A DNA stretch of 32,175 nt from Saksenaea vasiformis B4078 (lineage: Eukaryota > Mucoromycota > Mucoromycetes > Mucorales > Saksenaeaceae). The DNA is taken from positions 1 to 32,175 of the forward strand of contig JNDT01001855.1 of assembly GCA_000697055.1 (NCBI GenBank). Direction: 5' to 3'. The position numbers and the translations under genes were made by a program. Below the pieces are notes generated by a model. That model had not been told where the DNA came from and ran no database searches. It saw only the letters and a program-made list of their open reading frames with translations. Positions 21,507 to 31,103 of the stretch are shown here, piece by piece. How positions within the stretch are numbered: position 1 is the stretch's first letter; each line of letters starts with the position of its first letter.

Positions 21507-22346
21507 ATGCAACATGCCAATTCACCTTTTGCTTATGCTAGATATAAAATCGTCATTGTTGGTGGAGGAGGTTCATTAACAAACAACATGCTCGAATCAA
21601 GAAACTAAACTGCCATGAATGTAGGTGTCGGAAAGTCTGCCTTGACTATTCAGTTCATCCAGTCACAGTTTGTGGATGAGTATGATCCAACCATCGAAGG
21701 TGATGTTCATTACATGAATGAAGCAACGTATGCTAACATTGAAAAATAAATAGATTCCTACCGCAAACAATGCGTTATTGACGACGAAACTGCTTTACTC
21801 GATGTATTGGACACAGCAGGACAGGAAGAATACAGGTAGGTAGGTTATGCTTCTTTTTCCTTAAACTGAGAATCAAATCTAGTGCAATGCGAGAACAATA
21901 CATGCGAAACGGTGAAGGCTTTGTGCTTGTATATTCGATCAACTCGCATCACTCATTTGAGGAGATACAGACATTTTATGAACAAATTCGACGCGTGAAG
22001 GACCGTGATGTATTTCCGATTGTACTAGTGGGTAACAAATGTGATTTGGAACATGATCGACGCGTGTCCTTTCAAGGTACTATACATAAGGGAGGAACAG
22101 AGGAAGAAAATTGATGCATTTCCTATCTGCATAGAGGGCAAAGAACTTGCAAAACAGTATGGATGTCCTTTTCATGAAACATCAGCCAAACAACGTATCA
22201 AAGTGGATGAAACCTTTTACGAAGTGGTGCGCGAGATTCGACGCATGAACAAGGAACAGGAAGCCAGGGCAAAGGGACACCATAGAGAAACCTTTGGGAT
22301 GGATGAAGGCAATGATAGTCGTGGCTGTTGCTGCGTCCTCATGTAA
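21507..22346 (+). CDS. RAS: Ras-type small GTPase
   Basis: This is a membrane-anchored GTP/GDP switch for growth and morphogenesis signalling. Exons 21507-21570, 21625-21699, 21754-21835, 21883-22076 and 22135-22346 give 627 nt and 208 residues. The G motifs are complete: P-loop GGGGVGKSA (split by intron 1), switch I YDPTIEDSYRK (split by intron 2), switch [24 protein letters not shown] and ETSAK. The C-terminus RGCCCVLM carries a CVLM CaaX box (farnesyl type, from the terminal Met) with neighbouring Cys for palmitoylation. The start ATG follows an in-frame stop at 21483. The P-loop has Gly where mammalian Ras has Ala11; the Gly12/Gly13 positions are kept. Introns are 47-58 nt with TACTAAC-like branches. 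Confidence 0.95.
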
Positions 22347-23281
22347 AAATGAAAAAAGGGAAAAGGAAAAACGACAAGAAACTACCAATGTTAGCATGTA
22401 TCTACTATTATACTTTTTATTGAATTATTTTTTTTACGCTACTCTAAATAAATTTTGCGTCTATGAAGAGACAAGCTTGTGCTACGGATGGTCAGAAAAC
22501 CAAGCGACTTTCCATGAACTTGGTCACAATGGATACAGGATTCTCTCGAGCAGCATCAAGCATAATCCACGGGTAGCAAATGGAATGATATCTTGATGTC
22601 ATCTTACTTAACCCCCAAAGGTTAGTCCCGCATATTTGCGAGTGCCGCACCCCGCAGCCGGGAGAGAAGTGGTTCATGGTGTCTAGGAGAAGTCGTGTCT
22701 GCCTTTTTTACGATCTGCAGAGGAATTGAAGCAATACAGAGACTGACGCTCTATTATGGAAAGAGGAGTGATCTCATTTAGTTGGACAAAAATCATGCAC
22801 CGTAAACGATATACACAAAGACATGAGATATCCCGGATACCGGGGATGTAGAAGGAAATAGAACTGAAGGAAGGAAGGGCCTGTCTTTCCCCTTAACTGC
22901 TCATCACGTCCCGTTACCTGAAATACCTTTCTGTGTCAGGTAACTCCTATCTCATTCTGACGCGGACGCGACACGGAAGTAACAGCATGAAAATATTAGT
23001 ACCAATCCAGGACCATAGGAAGAAGAAAACTCGTGTTGTTCTCTTGTAGCGATGCTTATATCGGAAAGTGTAACGGAATGAGTAAAGTGGATAGGCTATG
23101 GCTTTGTCATGTAATCGCAGGCTGCAATACGTTTTGTTTAGTCGAGCACATCCGCGAAAGTTGCCGTATTGCACTTTTGCCTGTTTATGCATTTCAATAT
23201 CTCCACGGTTGACGATTAGGCCTCGACTAAGCTGCGAAACGCCATATGACAGCTTTGCTGTTTTCGCGCGAATTATAAGAA
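22347..23281. other. Intergenic region; one hairpin-rich patch
   Basis: No clear gene was found. A GC-rich patch at 22624-22672 (CGCA-TATT-TGCG hairpin, then CCGCACCCCGCAGCCGGG) partly matches the reverse complement of 20505-20552. A T6 run at 22703-22708 follows it. The frame at 23041-23210 is open but unrecognised. Confidence 0.35.
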
Positions 23282-23531
23282 GCTATCTTTATGGATGTTG
23301 CAAACGACAAATGGTGCATATTATCAACTATATTCTTCATGCAGGTATCATGCAACTATTCATCATGGTAGGTAATCATCTCAATGAAAAAGCTGACTAT
23401 TGCAGGGTGTTTACGGTGCGATCGCTGTACCTAAGATCTGCGATAATGGCATCCTCAATGTCAGCAGTATATTGCTGCCTTCAATTGCAAGACAGATACC
23501 AGAGCACCCAGACCTCTCTCCGCTAAGATGA
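23282..23531 (+). CDS. Unrecognised 3' gene fragment with one intron
   Basis: Two segments join well: 23282-23344 and 23406-23531, removing a 61-nt intron (GTATCA donor, CTGAC branch site at 23393, TTGCAG acceptor). The joined frame reads AIFMDVANDKWCILSTIFFM, then GVYGAIAVPKICDNGILNVS, then SILLPSIARQIPEHPDLSPL, and ends at TGA 23529-23531. The composition is protein-like, but I do not recognise the family. No upstream exon was confirmed: in this frame a stop lies just 5' of 23279. It could be the end of a real gene or a gene relic. Confidence 0.35.
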
Positions 23532-24507
23532 CCTATATGTACTGAAATGAAAGGGCAGAAGGAATCAATCTGTACTAAACGCCTGCCACCGTCTGACAGG
23601 CAGATTAAACGGCGTTGACCTATTATGCCTATGCCTCAAGAAAACAAGACGTTACGAATGGTATACGGTGGTCAACGCATCTTCCCCCAAAGAAAAAATC
23701 CATGTACATGCTATCGGTGCAACACCCTACTGCTTTTCTTCTGGTAATTGCTTCAGTTACTCCTGCCAGAGATGTCCTTTTGCTACATTTTATTCGATGT
23801 TTTGCACACATCTTTCCTTTTGGGGTGTACAGGGTTGCAGAAAGGGTGTGTCTCCTTTGCAACCCCGGTAAAAAAAAATAATGAAAAATGAGATTAGACT
23901 TTGTGAACCGCAAGGATGCAGGCTATCAGCACGTCTCTTAGATAGAACCAATGAACAATAGGGCAACATCCTTTGTTCTGAACTTGCGGGAGCATAAGTC
24001 CAATTATCTGGAAATAAATCCCTTACCTAAGGGAAGATTTCATTCAATGAGAGACGTGACACAGACCATGTTCCATGCTAAGCGAGGTGATCGTTTAGCA
24101 TAACTGCAGTTGGACTCATAGTGATTAATGGTAGTCCATTGAGCACGGACACTGACTTTTTCCGCAACCGTGGATGGATACGCTCCCTTCCATGTGACTT
24201 AGACTTGGGAACAAAAAAAAAAGACCACTTTTATGCTCCCAACTTCGTGGGGATCGCTGGGAATTCATGGGTTTTCAAACACCGGTTCTGGCTTTGCATT
24301 AACTGGTAGTTTTTGTTTGTTGTTGACTACCAAAGGAACAAGTTACAACCTATTTTGACTCAAATCGTTAGTGGCTGTAACTTACGTCATGTTGCACCGT
24401 GATAACCCGAAAAAAAAAGGATGAAAAAAACCCCCAAACCAATTTATCTTTCTCTCTTTCTTTTCTCTCTCTAACTTTTTTTTTTTTGCTTCAGTTGCTC
24501 TTGTTCA
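23532..24507. other. Intergenic region and leader of the phosphate carrier gene
   Basis: No supported gene. Near the right end, CTAAC (24471-24475), a T-run and TTGCTTCAG (to 24494) look like the 3' part of a 5'-UTR intron ending 13 nt before the start codon. Confidence 0.45.
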
Positions 24508-25761
24508 ATGTTCCCCACACAAGAAACGCTTAAAAGGAACTTCTTTATTCCTTCACCTGCTTCCGATGTAGCTCCTACAGGTGTAGACCTTTACGCTCGT
24601 TTTGCCTTTGCTGGTGCTGTTTGTTGTAGTGTGACCCATGGAGCTATGGTATAGGAATATATACAATCAGGTTGGATGAGAGCTTAACCCTTTATCATAG
24701 ACACCTGTGGATGTTGTTAAAACACGTATTCAATTGGAACCGGAAGTCTATAACAGGGTAAGCCGTGCACAAAATTAAAAAAAAAAAAAGAGCAGAAATT
24801 GACGCGCTCTTCCTCTCTCTCCTTTGTTAGGGCATGATTGCTGGCTTCCGTCAAGTTGTCCAGGTGGAAGGTGCAGGTGCTCTTTTAACCGGCTTTGGTC
24901 CGACCGCTGCAGGTTACGCGCTCCAGGGTGCATTTAAATTTGGTGGTTATGAATTCTGGAAGAAGACCTTCATCGGACTTGTAGGCGTGGAAAAAGCGTC
25001 GGAGAACAGAACAGCCATCTACCTGGCTTCATCCGCCATCGCTGAATTCTTTGCCGATGTAGCACTGTGTCCCCTGGAGGCCACCCGAATTCGTCTCGTG
25101 TCGCAACCCACCTTTGCTAATGGTCTTCTCGGAGGTTTCACCAGACTGCTGAAAGAAGAAGGCGTTGTCAAGGGATTCTACTCTGGCTTTGGCCCCATCT
25201 TGTTCAAACAAGTGCCCTACACCATGGCCAAGTTCGCCGTTTACGAATTTGCTGCGTATGACATAACAAAAAAAAGCTGAACCTCAAGAAAGTTTTGCTA
25301 ACTTGAACCTTTTCTTTTTTTTTTTCTTCGTAGTGAAAAGATCTTGAGATCATTGAACACACCCAAGGACCAGCTTCCACCATCAACCATGACTGCCGTC
25401 AATTTGGGTGCGGGTATCATTGCAGGAACGGCTGCTGCCATCATCTCTCAACCAGCAGATACGTTATTGTCAAAGATCAACAAGCAAAAGGGCGCGGAAG
25501 GACAATCAATCACTTCACGTCTCATGACAATGGCCACTCAGCTGGGCCCCAAGGGTCTCTTCCTTGGTCTCGGCCCTCGTATTGTCATGGTGGCTGCTCT
25601 TACAGCTGGTCAATTGTAAGTTTGGTTGAGCAAAAAAAAAAAAAGGAAGTCATGACAAAGTTCGTTAATCTATGATTCCTCATTTTAGTGCTATTTATGG
25701 TGACATCAAACGTGTCTTGGGAGCCACTGGAGGTGTCGAAATTGCAAAGATAGAGAAATAG
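24508..25761 (+). CDS. PIC2: Mitochondrial phosphate carrier (SLC25A3/PIC2 type)
   Basis: This is an inner-membrane carrier importing inorganic phosphate into the matrix for ATP synthesis; yeast PIC2 also moves copper. Exons 24508-24648, 24701-24757, 24831-25255, 25334-25615 and 25689-25761 give 978 nt and 325 residues. The three mitochondrial-carrier repeats are visible through their signatures: [20 protein letters not shown] in repeat 1, [14 protein letters not shown] in repeat 2 and [15 protein letters not shown] in repeat 3. Other family blocks are [20 protein letters not shown] and the C-terminal [16 protein letters not shown]. The donor of intron 3 is GTATGA at 25256; reading through it gives a false lysine-rich end and a stop. 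Introns are 52-78 nt. The gene ends 345 bp from the convergent TEN1 stop. Confidence 0.94.
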
Positions 25762-26105
25762 ATAAAAAAAGAAGAAGAAGACGTTTCATATAGGAAGAAA
25801 AAAAATTATTGCTGACAAACATATAAGAAGTAAACGAACTGCCTTTTTTTTTGGCCTTCCATTAATCACAGGACCTATGCTGAACCAAAAACCCATTGCA
25901 CTTTTAACGCAATTTGTACAACGATCTAGATTTCTGGAAAGAAAATAAAAAATTTACAAGGTGACGAGGCAATAGGATCGATCTTTTTCAAGCATGGAAT
26001 GAATGAATGATTGGATTGGTCAATTCCCCTAACAATCCAATGTTTAAACTGTCGTTACCATAGCAGAGGGATTTGGCAGAGCTGATGATTGCTATGGTGA
26101 CATTT
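25762..26105. other. Convergent 3' spacer, PIC2 / TEN1
   Basis: A 344-bp tail-to-tail spacer. It is A-rich with AATAAA-like AAAATAAAAAA at about 25943 downstream of the plus gene. It must hold the polyadenylation sites of both genes; nothing else was seen. Confidence 0.5.
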
Positions 26106-26539
26106 TTAGGGTGTTAAGCTGTTTCGTACGGCCATAACCATTTTTTCGTACACGTCCATGTCCAGGGTATCCACGTTGCGCACGACACGTGCATCAAGCA
26201 ACGGCTTAAGATCCTAGTTGGCGTGTCAGCCACAAACACACGCCCCCTTGAAGCATGACCGACGTACCTTGTCGCGCCGTAGTTCACCAATAAACTGAGT
26301 CATAAGACCTTCTTCAAATGAAAAGCCATCTATCAGTTCGGTCGAGACAGTCAATGTGGCGTCCTTGTACTCAATGATAGCGCGATCGGTCGCAGGATCA
26401 AAATGAACAAGTCTTTGTGTCATTGTGAGCATTCCTCATGTTAGGCATTGGAATTTACTCACTTTCCTGTCACTCGAACGGACGATCCGATATACGCATC
26501 TACCTCATGCAGTAGTATGAGCTGTCCTGATGCTAGCAT
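26106..26539 (-). CDS. TEN1: CST complex subunit TEN1 (telomere OB-fold)
   Basis: This is the small single-stranded-DNA-binding subunit of the CST (Ctc1/Cdc13-Stn1-Ten1) complex, which caps telomeres and assists C-strand fill-in. On the minus strand the exons are 26539-26463, 26412-26268 and 26213-26106, with introns of 50 and 54 nt (GTGAGT and GTACGT donors), giving 330 nt and 109 residues. Its length and order match the family: a start near GQLILLHEVDAYIGSSVRVT, the OB-fold strand KLVHFDPATDRAIIEYKD, then STELIDGF, MTQFIGELRRD and a C-terminal RVVRNVDTLDMDVYEKMV helix. The start ATG aligns with the short N-terminus of human TEN1; the frame stays open 5' of it but has no other ATG. TEN1 is easily missed by annotation because of its size and divergence. 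Confidence 0.88.
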
Positions 26540-26904
26540 CGCTTTACCCGGCTTTGTTTCTTGACGATCCTGAGCAAATTTTCTTATGCTCGCTGGAAAT
26601 GAAAATGTTTGCTCGCTGCGTTGCCCCAGGGAATTATAGCAACTTTTTATTGCTTGCCAAATGCCAACAATATCCCCAGCACAAAAAGACACACATTTCT
26701 TTCACCCGATGGCCGTTTCTTTACTTGTTTTCCCACTATATTGGACACAATGCGTACTGTTCGAATTCCTCTCTAAATTGATGTTGAGTAGACATCCTTT
26801 GAAGGAAACCCTTAAAGATCTGAGTCAGTATGATATTCGATGGTACAGATTTGACAGATTGGCACCATGGGAAACGGGGACCGAGTAGGGTTCATCGCCA
26901 ACAC
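26540..26904. other. Short spacer, TEN1 5' side
   Basis: This holds the presumed TEN1 promoter on the minus strand. Around 26780-26890 a plus-strand frame (DLSQYDIRWYRFDRLAPWET) may be the decayed 5' extension of the gag-like relic that follows. Confidence 0.3.
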
Positions 26905-27476
26905 GCACCTGAATCTGGCTTTTTCATGGGCAACAGATCTATTGGGTGAAATGGTGTGACACAGCTGACTTCCTTCATGCTACCTGGGCCATTATGACTT
27001 TGCATTGTCCCCGTTGTCACAACCCGGGACATCATGTTCGCCAATGTCTTGACAGTCCTCGTCATCAGCTGGCCTGCTGGACTTATGGAGACAGTAGTCA
27101 CTTGGCATATGATTGCCCTGTGAACAATAATTCCGTTCGAGGTGCAATCTCCTCCAAGAAACGAAAGCCTCATGTGATGCATCCTTTGAGAGATACTACT
27201 GGGTCATCACCAAATCGCCGATATCCCGAATTGACGGACGCGCTGATGGAGCCGCTGCCTGATCATTCTTCGACCATCTCGGAGAAGGCACCTCCCGAAG
27301 ATCACGACATGACGGACAATCAAGAAATACAGGCACTTTTCGATAATGAGGAGCAGATCGACATGAATCATCGATCAATTCATTATGCAGCTGCTATTGA
27401 TTATGATTATGATATTGGCAAGTGGTCTGATATGACAGCCCATAATTGTCAGATTTTCGGATCAAATTCTTTCTAG
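26905..27476 (+). pseudogene. Gag-like retroelement relic with CCHC zinc knuckles
   Basis: A 176-codon frame (GTG at 26946 to TAG at 27476) carries CPRCHNPGHHVRQC, a canonical CX2CX4HX4C zinc knuckle, followed by CWTYGDSSHLAYDC, a second knuckle whose second Cys is Tyr. Upstream, a different frame reads APESGFFMGNRSIG, which continues the same kind of protein across a one-base frameshift near 26945. Such paired knuckles are typical of retrotransposon nucleocapsid proteins (LINE ORF1 or LTR gag). The rest is polar, acidic tail. No reverse transcriptase follows. It is probably a broken element; a host zinc-knuckle protein is less likely. Confidence 0.6.
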
Positions 27477-27678
27477 GAATATTCATGTTTTTTTTTATGG
27501 AGGAAACGTAGATTATGTTTCTGGAAAAATGTCAATGAATTGAATGGAAGTTTGTCATGTCGTTCAATGCATCTCTTCGTTCGCGAACATAGCGAAGGAC
27601 CGCTTAATTGGCTTTGGATATATCAGAAGCCATAATTCGGGGTCATCTGTTGCAGAAGTGGTTGAGATCACGATTTTG

Positions 27679-28810
27679 TTAAATGGATAGGCTGTCATTG
27701 TCTCTAAACAGGGTGAGAAGACCATTAAACAAGGACTTACATTTTGTTATCATTGAGTTCTGCCATAAACTTGACGACAGGAGTTTTGTTCAACTTTGCA
27801 GTTGCAGGAGACTTGATCACTTCATACCCAATTGCTTGAAATATGCGCGAGGCGATCATGCTGGAATTATCGTTGTCGATTGACTTTTTAATGTCTTCGA
27901 AATTTGCGTATGCTAACACAGTCAACGACTGACAAAAGCGACCCCATGGCGACATGGCTTGAAGCACGGCGAAGCATATATGAAGTTGGATGGTGGAATT
28001 CCGAACGTAATTGTTTCATTTGACCAATGAGATAAGATGTGTGGATGGAACGTAATTCGCTGTTCAGAGCAAGAACGTTCGCCTTGTTCCAACTTCCCTG
28101 ATCGATGTAGATTTTTCTTGTTGGCGGCGAAATTGTAATTGTTGATGATGATGGACCAATTTTTGGGTCTTCCGGGATATCGACGCGAATACTCGAAGTA
28201 ATTGGACCCCGTCGACGACAAAGTCGCGATGACAAACTTGCGTCCATCTCGAGTGCTCTGAATACAAGGCCATACGTCACTGGAGGTAAAGAGAAGCCAT
28301 AGCTATCGACACATCTCGATGAATATCCACGTTTTTTGTCATTCTGTACACTTCAACGGTGTTTAATCATGATTGCTGCCCCAGCCATAACGCGTGCGCA
28401 GGCAAACTTGAGATTCGGCTCGTGCTGCCCTATCGCCGTTTAATAAGAAGGAGACTTCGTCATTCAACTGGAAATACGTCCGTTGCATGAGTAACCTGCG
28501 AAGCGGTGAATCATGGATGAGCGATGCCAAGTTCGAACAAACGCTTGTTTCCATACTGTCCCCTTCGGTGCGCTTGTGTTTTTTCGGTAAGGTAGTTTTG
28601 CATTCAAAGATATTGTTGGACGTCTTTTTAATGTTGGTAGGGTGACTGAGCGCATTGTGTTCGATAACGTATTTTTGATGATCACAGCATGTCAAGGCAA
28701 ATGGTTCCAGTCCCATTTTGTCGATGATCCAGGCATTTTTATCTTTGTGATCCTGGCAACAGTCCATTGATTGACAAGCATTGATAATGGCCTGAGAATG
28801 ATCCCGAAGT
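27679..28810 (-). pseudogene. Minus-strand coding relic, family unknown
   Basis: Protein-like minus-strand frames are stacked in three blocks. Block 1 (28810-28363) is one open frame beginning [20 protein letters not shown] and ending [10 protein letters not shown], with several Cys/His. Block 2 (28280-27888) has two overlapping frames, one reading STRDGRKFVIATLSSTGSNY then FEYSRRYPGRPKNW. Block 3 reads LTVLAYANFEDIKKSIDNDN and AIGYEVIKSPATAKLNKTPV, ends at a GTAAGT donor (27740) and could splice over 37 nt to a last exon ending at 27679. The blocks change frame without good introns between them, which suggests decay of one gene or mobile element. I do not recognise the family. Confidence 0.35.
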
Positions 28811-28822
28811 ACGACATTTGCT

Positions 28823-29340
28823 TTACATTTTATGCAGTGTGTGCTTCATTTTCTTGATCATTGGCACAGCAATAAGGTCCATGAACGAATTTGCAATTTC
28901 ATCGTTGTAATCGTCTGGCAAAAATATGTAATTTGAATGAAAAATTGAAGCTTTACACAGTATTTTCGATCGACACTTGTCTGATTGTATTGCAAAAGAG
29001 ATCTTAGAAAAGCCAAAAAGAAAATATGCAAAGCGACCACGAAAGGAGCCAAAAACGCCAAAGGAACAGGCTCTCGACGAAAGGCTGCGCGCACTTCGCG
29101 ACCGCTTGGAGAAAGCCAACCGTGTGCCCTAATCGTCTCTTGAAGAAACTGACAGAAATAGCTTCTGGAACGACCAGAAAGGTGCCCTCTCGGAGATACC
29201 GTGGAAGAGGGGGAACTGATGGACTTTGGAAGAATTATGCTCTTGACCGCTTTGACAGCGAGAAGAGAACGTTCTGAGGGCGTGACTGAAAAGGAAGACA
29301 TGATGACGATGACATAAGGACCGTTTCAGCTCGCTTACCT
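28823..29340. other. Segment with coding potential on both strands
   Basis: Minus strand: ATG at 29301, frame MSSFSVTPSERSLLAVKAVK on to a possible membrane helix, then a 42-nt intron and an exon ending in [19 protein letters not shown] and a stop at 28823. An alternative start lies before a GTAAGC/CTTTTCAG intron (about 29335-29283). Plus strand: an exon-like frame (28961 to about 29119) reads KRPRKEPKTPKEQALDERLR ALRDRLEKAN, and a further frame (about 29175-29280) reads GDTVEEGELMDFGRIMLLTA. Only one of these is likely to be the real gene. The plus frame could be the 5' part of the unknown gene at 29380-30010. Confidence 0.3.
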
Positions 29341-29379
29341 TCGATCATCACACGGAACTTGGACGATAAAGCGCGGCAG

Positions 29380-30010
29380 ATTTTTTTTTCGACGTGATCT
29401 CTGCAACTGCGCTGCATGCAATCAACTACATTGAGGATTTTAAGGGTATATTATACGGTATGATGCCCCAATATGCCTCAAGCTTGATATTACTGGACTC
29501 CGTATCGAAAAAGGCTGTCGAAGCTCAAGTAGATCAGCCGGCATATTTCAACATATTGGAAGTAGTGCCCAAAGAATCTATAAACGATGAGTATGCGTCG
29601 AAGTCTGATCTTACAGTTCCAGCAAAATCCTAGCAAATTTTTGGCTAGACAACCATTCGTTCCAAGTGCCACCGATTACCGGTAAGTCTTCTTTTTTTTT
29701 TTTTCGGCTTCGACAGACATTGTTTGTTGAATTGTTGTCGTTCAGGTACGCGAAATGTTCACAGAAGCTCGGTAAAGAGTAAGTACAGTCTCTTATCTAC
29801 CGCTGTAACTAAAATCCTTTTTATTATGCAGGTTGAGTGAACCCGGACCCGTCGCAACGGCGGGAGTTATCATGAATCCTGGTAAGAATCAATTCTCTTA
29901 GTCGAGTTGCTACTGACTTTCCTTTTCTGGTCACAGGGTTCAGATACTACTGTGCTCCTCATAAATGTAAACCTTTCAAAAACAGAAAGAAAAGGAAACA
30001 GACAAATTGA
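29380..30010 (+). CDS. Unknown spliced gene, 3' part, Cys-containing basic tail
   Basis: Five segments join with consistent phases: (29380 or 29460)-29561, 29617-29681, 29746-29778, 29832-29881 and 29937-30010. The introns are 55, 64, 53 and 55 nt; three donors are GTAAGT/GTAAGA and the acceptors are TTACAG, TTCAG, TGCAG and CACAG. From the ATG at 29460 the product would be 107 residues. The exons read MMPQYASSLILLDSVSKKAV..., FQQNPSKFLARQPFVPSATD, YAKCSQKLGKE, LSEPGPVATAGVIMNP and GFRYYCAPHKC plus a Lys/Arg-rich end. The isolated Cys and the CX4C could be part of a zinc site. The frame is open 5' of 29460 to 29370, so an upstream exon is likely. Splice structure argues for a real gene; the family is not recognised. 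Confidence 0.5.
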
Positions 30011-31103
30011 ACCAAAGTCTGATTTGATTGTTCAACGACATTATTGTTGATTGGCTGCGACATTGCTTCTTGGAAGCACTGTACTTCTGGTTGTGCGTGG
30101 CAAAATCGCACATGGTACTATCCACCGCAGACGCTATTTTCTTTTTTCTTTTTTTTCTTTTTTTTTTACGGGCCGTAGCAGTGTCTGGAGCGAGGCCAAA
30201 CCACTGCCATCCAGATTCAGATAATCAAGCAGGTGATGCACAGGTAAAAATATGCAATTGGCCAATCAACTTGTTGATCACGTAATTTGCGGCCAAACTC
30301 CAATAAAATTGCAGGTGAAAGAGTTAGGCCAGGGGAAGCAACGGCCTTCAATGGATACTCGTCATTGTTTTTTCCCTTTTCTTGTACATTTTGCAACTAG
30401 CTATTCCAACCCTTCGAATATTCCTGTGCAACGCTTGATTTGAGTTCCCATGCTCTCCAATGAGTGATATGGTGTATTCCAGAGCCATTGGCAGGGATCT
30501 TCCAAGTGTGTGCTTACTTCTATCGCCGACATGCTGTTTAATATTAGTAGGGTGTTTGAGCATACATACCTAGCATCGGAGTCGCTTCCTTTTGTTTCCT
30601 TGTTCTGTCTGAGTAACCAAAATCAGATAGTTGTTGGGTAATCTTCTCGAAAGTTCGTGCTACCTTGATACTCCACAGGTTAAAAAAAAAGGTGGCGAAC
30701 ATTTTTTTTATCGTTCATGTATTGATTGTGGTTGATATCTGAACTATACATGCATGAATGCGGTCATCTTCACGACTAAGGATCCCCTTCCTCTTCAAAG
30801 ACAACGTTTCTTGCAGGCGACTTCATTTCATGATCTGATTCTTTATCGCTTATGCTAGCAATTCCAGTCAAAATAAGACAACAAATGAAGTGAATTACTT
30901 GTCTAGATTGTTGAGAGATCATTCACATCTTTTGATGTGCACCAACAAAGTTGGAACTTTTTTTTTAGTGAAATTCATTTCCAGCCGACGCATGAGGTAT
31001 CTTATTCGTCAGCGCAAAATAAAACTTGTAAGTAACGAGTTCCCTATCGGATAAGCTTGTTGCTGCTCTCACTTAACTCTTTCCGAGAGAGGTATGCATT
31101 AGA
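30011..31103. other. Intergenic region and NMNAT promoter side
   Basis: No gene is supported. The stretch has T-rich runs at 30138-30167 and 30959-30966, and otherwise ordinary AT-rich sequence. Short frames at 30028-30285 and 30252-30443 match nothing. Confidence 0.45.

Noticed and set aside
27888..28280. Fanzor/TnpB-type nuclease in the minus-strand relic
   Set aside because: The GRKFVIATLSS stretch vaguely recalls a RuvC-I region, but no catalytic Asp/Glu order or C-terminal zinc ribbon could be traced.
29587..29681. Start of the unknown gene at ATG 29587
   Set aside because: A 55-nt intron 29562-29616 connects this exon to a longer upstream frame, which fits the other intron sizes better; the ATG remains a fallback.
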